Shown one piece after another: positions 52,903-64,000 of a stretch of 64,000 nt of DNA. Both the position numbers and the translations under genes were made by a program. Where the stretch lies: NCBI RefSeq assembly GCF_902459765.1, contig NZ_CABPSP010000017.1:90045-154044 (forward strand). Reading direction: 5' to 3'. Source of the stretch: Pandoraea anapnoica. Lineage in GTDB: Bacteria; Pseudomonadota; Gammaproteobacteria; Burkholderiales; Burkholderiaceae. Each line of letters starts with the position of its first letter. The stretch's first letter is position 1. The notes beneath the pieces are model-generated. The model made no database searches. It had not been told where the DNA came from and saw only the letters and a list, made by a program, of their open reading frames with translations.

Positions 52903-53620
52903 CGCAAATCAATCGATGGCCCCGGTGCCGAATCTGGCGTACGACGGCCCTGTGTTGCGGGCTCGCGATCTGCACAAGACGTTCAAGCAAGGTCAGTTGA
53001 ATGTGACGGTGCTCAACGGGGCGAGTCTTGACGTTGCGCCGGGCGAGAAGGTGGCGATCGTCGGGGCGTCGGGCTCCGGCAAGAGCACTTTGCTTCATGT
53101 GCTGGGCGGGCTCGACGATCCTTCGCGCGGCGAAGTGTCGTTGCTCGGCAAGCCGTTTTCGTCGCTGCGCGAGCGCGACAAGACGGCGCAGCGCAATCAG
53201 TCGCTCGGCTTCGTCTATCAGTTTCACCATCTGCTGGCCGAGTTCTCCGCGCTGGATAACGTGGCCATGCCGCTGCGTATCCGCCGTCTGCCGACCGAGC
53301 AGGCACGGGCCGCAGCGCAGGTGATGCTCGAACGTGTCGGGCTGGGTTCGCGGATGAAGCATCGTCCGTCGGAGCTGTCGGGTGGCGAGCGTCAGCGCGT
53401 GGCGATGGCGCGAGCGTTGGTCACGCAACCTGCATGCGTGCTGGCTGACGAGCCGACCGGTAACCTCGACGGGCACACTGCCGAGACTGTGTTCGAACTC
53501 ATGCTGGAGTTGTCGGAGACGCTCAGGACCAGTTTCGTGATCGTCACGCACGATATCGACCTGGCCCGTCGTTGCGACCGCGCGTTGCGTCTTCGCGAAG
53601 GGATTCTTGAGTCCGCGTAA
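52895..53620 (+). CDS. lolD: Lipoprotein-releasing ABC transporter ATPase LolD
   Basis: A 241-residue ABC ATPase: Walker [10 protein letters not shown] (57-65), signature [15 protein letters not shown], Walker [10 protein letters not shown] and the H-loop [12 protein letters not shown]. The LolD-specific segment [20 protein letters not shown] (Q-loop) is present. A GGAGG site lies inside lolC 9 nt before the ATG, so the two genes are translationally coupled. It hydrolyses ATP at the cytoplasmic face to drive lipoprotein release. Terminator 45 nt downstream. Confidence 0.95.
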   Translation: MSNANQSMAPVPNLAYDGPVLRARDLHKTFKQGQLNVTVLNGASLDVAPGEKVAIVGASGSGKSTLLHVLGGLDDPSRGEVSLLGKPFSSLRERDKTAQRNQSLGFVYQFHHLLAEFSALDNVAMPLRIRRLPTEQARAAAQVMLERVGLGSRMKHRPSELSGGERQRVAMARALVTQPACVLADEPTGNLDGHTAETVFELMLELSETLRTSFVIVTHDIDLARRCDRALRLREGILESA

Positions 53621-53664
53621 GTTCGTGGAACGACAGTTGTTGCGGGGCGTGGCAGACAGAGAGG

Positions 53665-53688
53665 CGCCGGGGATTTCCCCGGCGTTTT
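53665..53688 (+). terminator. Terminator after lolD
   Basis: CGCCGGGG-ATTT-CCCCGGCG followed by TTTT. Confidence 0.8.
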
Positions 53689-53826
53689 GCATTTTCGGGA
53701 CGTCGCGCGAATGCGCTTTTCGGCAACGTCCTAGACCATGATGCGGTGTTGTCCGATGGTCACGACAACGATGACGTGCGAGCCTTGTCATCGCCCCGTA
53801 GAATTGACGCCTAAGGACACCTGACC

Positions 53827-54684
53827 ATGTGGATCGATACCCATTGCCATCTCGATGCGGCCGAGTTTGATGCCGACCGCACCACTGTGATTACCGACGC
53901 CGTCGCTGCGAGGGTGGTCGGGCTTGTCGTGCCGGCGGTCGAATGTGCGACGTTCGACGCGGCTCGTGCTGCCGCCCGCGCCATCCCGGGCGGCGCGTAT
54001 GCGTTGGGCATTCATCCGCTCTACACGCCGCGTGCACGCGACGAGGACATCGCGACGCTGCGCCGGGCGGTCGAGCTTGCCATGGGGGATCCGCGCTTCG
54101 TCGGCATTGGCGAGATCGGGCTGGATTTCTTCGTCAGGACGCTCGACCCCGAGCGCCAGCAGTTCTTCTACGTCGAGCAACTGAAGATCGCACGCGATTT
54201 CGATCTGCCGGTCATTCTTCATGTCCGTCGCTCTCAGGACGCCCTGCTCAAACAGCTACGGATCTTCACGCCGCGAGGCGGCATCGCGCACGCATTCAAC
54301 GGCAGTCGGCAACAGGCGGATATGTTCGTCGAGCGCGGCTTTTGCCTCGGGTTCGGCGGGCAGATGACGTTCGATCGCGCTTTGCAGATTCGTCGTCTGG
54401 CCGTGGATATGCCGCTGGACTCCATCGTGCTGGAAACGGACGCACCCGACATTGCGCCAGAGTGGTGCTACAAGCAGCGTAATAGCCCTGTGGAATTGCC
54501 GCGCATCGCACAGGTGTTGGCGGAGCTACGCGGCGTCGCACCTGAGACGTTGTCTCAGGCGACGTGCGCCAACGCCTGGCGCGTGCTGCCGCGCTTGTCC
54601 GGCGCCATGGCGATGGCACCGGGTGACGGTCCCGCCGCGAACTTCTCTCTGATTTCCCCCAACCCTTCCGGGCAATCGCGCTGA
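53827..54684 (+). CDS. TatD-family metal-dependent DNase
   Basis: A 285-residue TIM-barrel hydrolase. Metal ligands are the N-terminal HCH in MWIDTHCHLD, the glutamate of GEIGLDFF and the late ETDAPDIAP. TatD/YcfH/YjjV nucleases degrade DNA in oxidative damage repair and RNA processing. AAGGA precedes the ATG. Downstream, comEC starts after 44 nt, so the two may be cotranscribed. The C-terminal 25 residues are Pro/Ala-rich and beyond the usual domain. Confidence 0.92.
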   Translation: MWIDTHCHLDAAEFDADRTTVITDAVAARVVGLVVPAVECATFDAARAAARAIPGGAYALGIHPLYTPRARDEDIATLRRAVELAMGDPRFVGIGEIGLDFFVRTLDPERQQFFYVEQLKIARDFDLPVILHVRRSQDALLKQLRIFTPRGGIAHAFNGSRQQADMFVERGFCLGFGGQMTFDRALQIRRLAVDMPLDSIVLETDAPDIAPEWCYKQRNSPVELPRIAQVLAELRGVAPETLSQATCANAWRVLPRLSGAMAMAPGDGPAANFSLISPNPSGQSR

Positions 54685-54728
54685 CGCCGAGGCGTCGCGC
54701 GACTGTCGACACATGACTTGGTGACGTC

Positions 54729-57700
54729 ATGAGAATGGTGCTGCTCGCCTGGGTGGCGGGCGTCTGGTGGCTGCAACAGGCCGCGGTGCTGCCCACGGGG
54801 CAAGGGTTTGCGGTAGTGGTTGGCATTACCGGGTGTGTATTCGTTGCAGGTGCGCTGCGCGTGATTTGGGTGGCAGGGAGAACCCGGTCATATGCACAGC
54901 CATGGAGGGCGACGAGGGGGCGTTGTCGTCTTGAGCGTAAGGCGGCACTGGCCGGTCGCGGTGTCGATGACCCTCTGCTCTGTGGTGGAGTGTCTGCGAA
55001 CCAAGGCTGGCCGCGATGGCTTGCGGTGACGGTCTTCGCATTGACTGCTGGCGTTGGAGGATACGCCTGGGCGGCCTACCGGGCAGACTTGCGGCTCGGG
55101 GGCGGCTTGCCTGCTGCACTTGAGGGACGGGACGTGCTGGTGACCGGCGTGGTGGCGGGGCTGCCCACCACCACGGGCGACGGTGTGCGGTTCGTCTTCG
55201 ATGTCGAGAGTGCGTACGCCGTTGGGCGGGGCGATGTGGGCCTGGGCGGATGCGACGCGTGTGCTGCGTCGTCGGGGTGTGCCAATGGCGATGGCGAAGG
55301 GGTATCGCTTGCGCCAAGACGACACACAGGCGGCGATGACTTGGCATGTGGTGAGGTGCGTGTGCCGAAGCGAATCGAGTTGGTTTGGCCAATGCGCTCG
55401 CCCTTCGGCGGGAAACGCGAGGTGCGCACCGTCGTTGGCGTCGGCCCGGGTGAGGCACCGCAGAGCGCGGTGACGGTGGCCGGGCGGCGGCTGCCTCGCG
55501 CAGGTGAGCGATGGCGAATGCCGGTTCGTCTCAAGGCACCGCGCGGCTTCGCAAACTGGCATGGCTTTGATGCGGAGTTGCTGGCGCTAGCTCGGGGCAT
55601 TCGGGCGTCAGGATATGTAAAGACGTCGTTTGGCAAAGGTGCTCAAGCGAGCGCGGTTCTCCCACGTCGCCTGCATGTGGGGCCGTTGCCGGGGTATGGA
55701 TTCGCCGCGTGGCGTGAGCGATTGCGAGACGATTTTCGGGCCGCCCTCGACCCGTCTGCGAGATATGGCGGCGTGCTGATGGCGTTGGCGCTGGGAGAGC
55801 GCGGCGATATCGCGGATGACGACTGGCAAATGTTTGCCGACACCGGCGTGAGTCACTTGCTGGCGATCTCGGGGTTACACGTCTCGCTGGTCGCCGGCGC
55901 GATGGCTGCGATGGTTGGCGGACTGTGGCGTCGAGCGGGCTTTGCGCGATTGCGCTTGCCATTGTGGTGGCCAGCGCCGAAGGCGGCGGCTGTTGCGGGG
56001 TTGCTGGCGGCGGTGGCTTATGGCGCGATTGCGGGCTGGGGGGTGCCTGTTCGGCGAGCCGTTGGCATGGTCGCCATTGTTGTGCTGGCGTTGCTCACGG
56101 GACGATTCGCCGCGCCGTCTTATGCGTTGGCGTGGGCGCTGGCGGTTGTCGTCACGCTGGATCCGTGGGCCGTTGTCACGCCCGGTTTGTGGCTGTCGTT
56201 CGGTGCGGTGGCGGCGCTCGTGTTGGCCACGAGGCGGGGCGACAGGGCGCTCTTGAAGTCGAACGGACGCTTTGGCGGCGCGCGGGCCGCCGAGAATGCG
56301 GAAGACGCGGAAGACGCCGACATCCGGGGGAAACGCGTAATCGCCACACGGTTGGAGACAATTGCCGCAACTCTGGAATGCGAGACTTTGGAGGTGCCGA
56401 AGGCGGGCGGGTTGAAGATCGGTGCGGCGAGCGGCACTCCGGCAGGTTGGCAAGCCGTAGGGTGGGTGGGGCGCTTGGGAGTCGCCCTATGCCGCCGAAT
56501 GGCACCTGCAGCCCGCGCACAGTATGCGGTCACCATCGGTCTGATCCCATTGACGCTCGCGTGGTTCGGCGCAGTGCCATTGCTGGGGCCATTGGCGAAC
56601 GCCGTCGCTATTCCGGTGATGACGCTGATCGTGACGCCGCTCGCACTCGCGAGCCTGCTGTTGCCTTCCGGTCTTGCGCACTGGGCGCTCGTTGTTGCGC
56701 ATACGGTGGTCGTCTGGCTTGCGGACTGGCTGGGCACACTTGCGGCGATGCCTTGGGCTGTCTGGCGAGCGCCGGTTGCACCGGGGTGGGCGCAGATGGC
56801 GGCTGTCGCTGGCGTGGTGGTTTGTCTCGTGCCGATGCCGCAGTGGGTCCCCGCGACGAGGAGATGGGTGATCGGCATACGGCTCGCCGGGGTGGTGCTG
56901 ATGGGGCCGGCGGCGCTGGCGTCCCCGCAACGGCCGGCGGTGGGCGAGTTTCGCGTGACCATGCTCGACATCGGGCAGGGCAACGCTGTGCTGGTCGAAA
57001 CCGCAACGCGAACGTTACTGTTCGACAGCGGTCCGCCGTTGGGGCGACGCAGCGACGCGGGACGGCGTGTCATCGTTCCATATTTGCATTCGATGGGGAT
57101 AACACGGCTCGATCGGATGGTTGTCAGCCACGCGCATGACGATCACTTTGGCGGCGCGTTGAGTGTGTTGCGAGCGTTCCCGGAGGCGCAAGTCCTGTCG
57201 TCCTTGCCCGATGGGCATCGGGTTCGGCGCGCATCGGCACCGCACCGCACCTGTCTTGCCGGGCAGCAGTGGGAGTGGGAGGGCGTCACCTTCCGGTTTT
57301 TGCACCCGGACAAGGCGGCGTTGCGTGACAGTCGACGTGGGAGGGCTGGACCCAATAGTGTGAGCTGTGTGCTGCGAATTGCGAACGGGCGGCACAGCGC
57401 ATTGCTTGCGGCCGACGCTGAAAGCGCGCAGGAACGTACGATGGTGGCCCGCTATGGGCGGGCGCTGCGCTCGGACGTGCTGCTTGCCCCGCATCACGGC
57501 AGCCTGACGTCGTCGACCTCGGCGTTCGTGACTGCGGTATCGCCAGCCCACGTGGTGTTTCAAGCGGGGTATCGCAACCGCTTCGGACATCCGAAACCGG
57601 CCGTGGTCGCCCGCTATCAATCAGCGGGCGCGACGATCTGGCAGAGCGTGATGCACGGCGGGATTCGGTTTTCCAGCACGCCGGACGGCATGGCGGTGCA

Positions 57701-57758
57701 AGCGTATCGTGCGAGTTTCCGGCGGTACTGGCACGCGTTGTCGCCCGATTCGTCCTGA
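54729..57758 (+). CDS. comEC: ComEC/Rec2 DNA-uptake channel with metallo-beta-lactamase domain
   Basis: A 1009-residue competence protein. Order: N-terminal membrane segment and DUF4131-like region (to about 320, with a Cys/Gly-rich low-complexity insert at 160-200), the Competence membrane domain (from about 340; GVSHLLAISGLHVSLVAGAM), and a C-terminal metallo-beta-lactamase domain from about 740 (VTMLDIGQGNAVLV), whose metal motif is HAHDDH at residues 801-806. It forms the inner-membrane channel for ssDNA entry. Residues 521-532 are a 9-bp-tandem-repeat insert (AENAEDAEDADI). It is longer than average (about 750-850) for this reason and because of the insert. Confidence 0.92.
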   Translation: MRMVLLAWVAGVWWLQQAAVLPTGQGFAVVVGITGCVFVAGALRVIWVAGRTRSYAQPWRATRGRCRLERKAALAGRGVDDPLLCGGVSANQGWPRWLAVTVFALTAGVGGYAWAAYRADLRLGGGLPAALEGRDVLVTGVVAGLPTTTGDGVRFVFDVESAYAVGRGDVGLGGCDACAASSGCANGDGEGVSLAPRRHTGGDDLACGEVRVPKRIELVWPMRSPFGGKREVRTVVGVGPGEAPQSAVTVAGRRLPRAGERWRMPVRLKAPRGFANWHGFDAELLALARGIRASGYVKTSFGKGAQASAVLPRRLHVGPLPGYGFAAWRERLRDDFRAALDPSARYGGVLMALALGERGDIADDDWQMFADTGVSHLLAISGLHVSLVAGAMAAMVGGLWRRAGFARLRLPLWWPAPKAAAVAGLLAAVAYGAIAGWGVPVRRAVGMVAIVVLALLTGRFAAPSYALAWALAVVVTLDPWAVVTPGLWLSFGAVAALVLATRRGDRALLKSNGRFGGARAAENAEDAEDADIRGKRVIATRLETIAATLECETLEVPKAGGLKIGAASGTPAGWQAVGWVGRLGVALCRRMAPAARAQYAVTIGLIPLTLAWFGAVPLLGPLANAVAIPVMTLIVTPLALASLLLPSGLAHWALVVAHTVVVWLADWLGTLAAMPWAVWRAPVAPGWAQMAAVAGVVVCLVPMPQWVPATRRWVIGIRLAGVVLMGPAALASPQRPAVGEFRVTMLDIGQGNAVLVETATRTLLFDSGPPLGRRSDAGRRVIVPYLHSMGITRLDRMVVSHAHDDHFGGALSVLRAFPEAQVLSSLPDGHRVRRASAPHRTCLAGQQWEWEGVTFRFLHPDKAALRDSRRGRAGPNSVSCVLRIANGRHSALLAADAESAQERTMVARYGRALRSDVLLAPHHGSLTSSTSAFVTAVSPAHVVFQAGYRNRFGHPKPAVVARYQSAGATIWQSVMHGGIRFSSTPDGMAVQAYRASFRRYWHALSPDSS
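56289..56324 (+). repeat. 9-bp tandem repeat inside comEC
   Basis: Four units GCCGAGAAT-GCGGAAGAC-GCGGAAGAC-GCCGACATC, with the two central ones identical. The 9-bp period keeps the reading frame and encodes AENAEDAEDADI in a linker between membrane helices. Confidence 0.8.
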
Positions 57759-57973
57759 AAAGCGGCGGCGGCTTGTACTGTGTGCGCGCACTTTTCGGGA
57801 TGACGCAGGGCGGTAATTCGACGGAAACCTCTACGGGTACTCAAGCAGCGGTTAGCTAGAATGGTCCGGCGAATGTCATGCGGCCTGATCCTCGCGCCGA
57901 ATGCACAAGTGTGCGACACCGTGCGCCGCCGTCCCGTGGCGCATGAAGCACGCTCGCCAAGACAACGAATTCC

Positions 57974-58804
57974 ATGACAAGAGACATCATTCATTTTTCG
58001 CACGGCAACGGCTTTCCCGCCGGGGTCTATCGCAAGATGCTCGGTGCGCTGGCCGACGAGTACGACGTACGCGCCATCGATCGTATCGGGCATGACCCGC
58101 GTTATCCGGTGACGCCGGGTTGGCGGTATCTGCGCAACGAACTGGTCGACACGCTGGTGCGTCAGTATCGGGGCGAGCCGGTCTGGCTTGTCGGACATTC
58201 GCTTGGCGGCTTCCTGAGTCTCATGGCGGCACTCAAAGCCCCGCAATGCGTGCGTGGCGTGGTGATGGTGGACTCGCCGATCGTGACGCCGGGCTGGCGC
58301 ACTCAGATGCTTCGTCTTGGCATGCTGACGGGACTTTACGAACGGATGTCTCCCGCGGGGGTGACCAAGAAACGTCGGGATCAGTGGCCGGACTGGGAAA
58401 GTGCGTGGCAGCATTTTGCGAGCAAACCGGCGTTCGCCAGTTGGGACCCAGACGTGCTGCGCGATTACATCGATTGCGGGACGTTGCCCACGGGAGAGGG
58501 CGAAGCACGGCGTCTCGCCTTTGCGCGCGAGATCGAGTACCGGATCTATCTGACGTTGCCGCCGTTGCTCGCTGTGCGCGCCCTCAGAGGTGTGCCGGTG
58601 CCGGTTGGTTTCCTCGCCGGGACCGAGTCTCGCGAATTGCGTCAGGCCGGGATCGGAGCGACGCGCCGGATTGTTGGGACGCATCTGCGTTATGTCCCCG
58701 GCACCCACCTTTTCCCGATGGAGCGTCCGTTGGACACGGCGGCGGCCATCAGCGACATGCTTGCGGAATTGCGCGGAGAGCATCGCCGTCCGCTGGCCGC
58801 CTGA
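57974..58804 (+). CDS. Alpha/beta-fold hydrolase
   Basis: A 276-residue hydrolase. The oxyanion-forming HGNGFPAGVYRKML and nucleophile elbow WLVGHSLGGFLSLMAA (serine in GHSLGG) are clear; the catalytic histidine is likely in VPGTHLFPMERP near the end, and the acid is not obvious. No signal peptide, so cytoplasmic. It stands alone between comEC and pyrG with 215 bp of free DNA upstream. Substrate unknown; HGNGFP is shared with a subgroup of uncharacterised proteobacterial esterases. Confidence 0.85.
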   Translation: MTRDIIHFSHGNGFPAGVYRKMLGALADEYDVRAIDRIGHDPRYPVTPGWRYLRNELVDTLVRQYRGEPVWLVGHSLGGFLSLMAALKAPQCVRGVVMVDSPIVTPGWRTQMLRLGMLTGLYERMSPAGVTKKRRDQWPDWESAWQHFASKPAFASWDPDVLRDYIDCGTLPTGEGEARRLAFAREIEYRIYLTLPPLLAVRALRGVPVPVGFLAGTESRELRQAGIGATRRIVGTHLRYVPGTHLFPMERPLDTAAAISDMLAELRGEHRRPLAA

Positions 58805-58949
58805 AGGCCGAACGTTCCCGGCATTGTCGACCTTACATCCTGTCTGCCAGGTGGTAGTGCGTTCCGGGATGCCAGTCAGTTGCAGACCGATGGGCGGCGA
58901 TACGCTTGTCCGTCGACACCGGCAGTGGTTTGTGCTGAGCGGGATCTAA

Positions 58950-60752
<1,803 letters not shown>

Positions 60753-60784
60753 GACGCGCAGCGAGCGAGAAACAAGGAGTTCCC

Positions 60785-63334
<2,550 letters not shown>

Positions 63335-63407
63335 TTCCGTTTCCCCGGGCAGTTAGGGCCTGATGGTCGTCAGGCCCGCCTTCCCGGAATTCTTGCCAGG
63401 CGAAAGC

Positions 63408-63833
63408 ATGCGAATGGTGACCTTGGTACTGGTGGCGTTGTTGGTTGTCATCCAGTATCCGCTCTGGTTCGGCCACGGTGGTTGGTTGTACGTGCACGAA
63501 CTGCGCGACGAGCTGAGCGCCGAACAGCAGAAAAACGAGCAGTTGAAAGAACGTAACGATCGCCTTGCAGGCGAAGTGCAGGATCTGCAGGACGGTACGT
63601 CGGCGATCGAAGAACGCGCTCGTTTCGAGTTGGGGATGGTCAAGGACGGCGAATTGTTCGTGCAATTCGTCGGTGCGGATGGGGCTGGCGCGCCGCAAGG
63701 CGCATCCGGTGCCGACGCGCCGCTCGTCTCGTCGACCGAACCGGCTCACAAGACGGTCGCCGCCGCGCCGCCGCCCCCACCGTCGCAGACGAAGGGCAAG
63801 ACGCAGTCGGCGCACAAGGCGCAGCATCACTGA
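63408..63833 (+). CDS. ftsB: Cell division protein FtsB
   Basis: A 141-residue bitopic septum protein. A short N-terminal cytoplasmic part and single helix ([20 protein letters not shown]), then a periplasmic coiled coil ([20 protein letters not shown]), then [18 protein letters not shown], the conserved FtsB region that contacts FtsL and FtsQ. The C-terminal ~50 residues are an unusual Pro/Ala/Lys-rich tail. ATG at 63408 or 63414 are both possible; upstream 15 codons are excluded. Follows eno by 73 nt. Confidence 0.93.
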   Translation: MRMVTLVLVALLVVIQYPLWFGHGGWLYVHELRDELSAEQQKNEQLKERNDRLAGEVQDLQDGTSAIEERARFELGMVKDGELFVQFVGADGAGAPQGASGADAPLVSSTEPAHKTVAAAPPPPPSQTKGKTQSAHKAQHH

Positions 63834-63884
63834 TCCTCACTGGCCGCTGCTGCCGTCCCCAGCAGTCTCGCGCAGACGTAGTAC

Positions 63885-63916
63885 AAAAAGGCACTCCCTC
63901 GGGAGTGCCTTTTTTA
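63885..63916 (+). terminator. Terminator after ftsB
   Basis: AAAAAGGCACTCCC / GGGAGTGCCTTTTTT with a TC centre, 52 nt after the ftsB stop and just before the insertion sequence. Confidence 0.9.
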
Positions 63917-63923
63917 TTGATCT

Positions 63924-64000
63924 TGACCCGTCCTGAAATAGGTTGTCACTTTTTCGATGCATTGAAGGAGAGGCAAATGGAGCAAGGGGTCAAGCGGACG
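63924..64000 (+). mobile_element. Left end of an insertion sequence (IS3-family-like, truncated by window edge)
   Basis: The sequence TGACCCGTCCTGAAATAGG at 63924 looks like an IS terminal inverted repeat, although the right end is outside the window. A strong GAAGGAG precedes an ATG at 63977; eight codons of an open frame (MEQGVKRT) reach the edge. The start, MEQGVKRT with nearby KRT, resembles OrfA of IS3-family transposases I know (…KRTQRDYT…). No target duplication or second terminus can be seen. The IS class is a guess from this short piece. Confidence 0.5.

Overview
The window reads as a chromosomal segment of a GC-rich betaproteobacterium of the Burkholderiaceae, most like Pandoraea or Burkholderia. 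The evidence is gene content and order: aromatic aminotransferase/uvrB/low-Mr phosphatase/isc operon, prfB-lysS, recJ-lolCD-tatD-comEC, and pyrG-kdsA-eno-ftsB are arrangements I associate with that family. An intracellular PHA depolymerase, BenE, DUF1841, DUF2322 and DUF2917 proteins fit as well. The genus is inference; no rRNA or other phylogenetic marker was compared. Nearly everything looks like stable core chromosome. I found no prophage, CRISPR array, plasmid origin, tRNA or rRNA. The only mobile DNA is the beginning of an insertion sequence at the extreme right edge.

Layout. 1-4.6 kb: the C-terminal part of parC, a small CopD-like membrane protein, and a divergent LysR regulator/MFS exporter pair. 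4.7-10.4 kb: an amino-acid/PLP-flavoured block read leftwards (VOC protein, EamA exporter, class I/II aminotransferase, RidA-like deaminase) plus a divergent DUF2917/MocR regulator pair with a repeat-rich shared promoter. 10.4-15.4 kb: htpG behind a sigma-32-type promoter, ubiC (probably leaderless), a deoxyinosine-type DNA glycosylase, a spermidine-synthase-like methyltransferase-fold protein and DUF2322. 15.5-22.3 kb: a BenE transporter, a VWA/MoxR pair, two small c-type cytochromes, DUF1841, a DMT exporter and a RutE-like reductase. 22.4-27.7 kb: nth, a stand-alone RnfB-like ferredoxin divergent from a TetR regulator, PHA depolymerase and aromatic aminotransferase.

28-39 kb: uvrB, a low-molecular-weight phosphatase, a PF10136 'recombinase' membrane protein and the complete Fe-S operon iscR-iscS-iscU-iscA-(DUF3565)-hscB-hscA-fdx-iscX. 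This operon starts at a promoter overlapped by two IscR-type boxes and has an internal terminator-like hairpin before hscB. 39-43.4 kb is the most accessory-looking stretch: a glycine-zipper envelope protein, a GT87-type membrane glycosyltransferase and two adjacent orphan proteins. 43.4-51.5 kb: lysS, an Ivy-type lysozyme inhibitor and prfB (with its programmed +1 frameshift) as one leftward unit, then DUF1127, a LysR regulator, a decayed TonB-dependent receptor fragment, and recJ with an RpfE-like partner. 51.6-63.8 kb: lolC-lolD, a TatD nuclease, comEC, an alpha/beta hydrolase, pyrG, kdsA (metal-dependent type), eno and ftsB, followed by a terminator and the IS edge.

No feature stands out as a clearly novel multi-gene system. 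The best leads are the cis-regulatory repeats (MocR/DUF2917, the tyrB-uvrB intergenic region, the lolC upstream palindromes), the DUF3565 gene and hairpin inside the isc operon, the lysozyme inhibitor between prfB and lysS, the orphan gene pair at 41.5-43.3 kb, and a 9-bp tandem repeat inside comEC.
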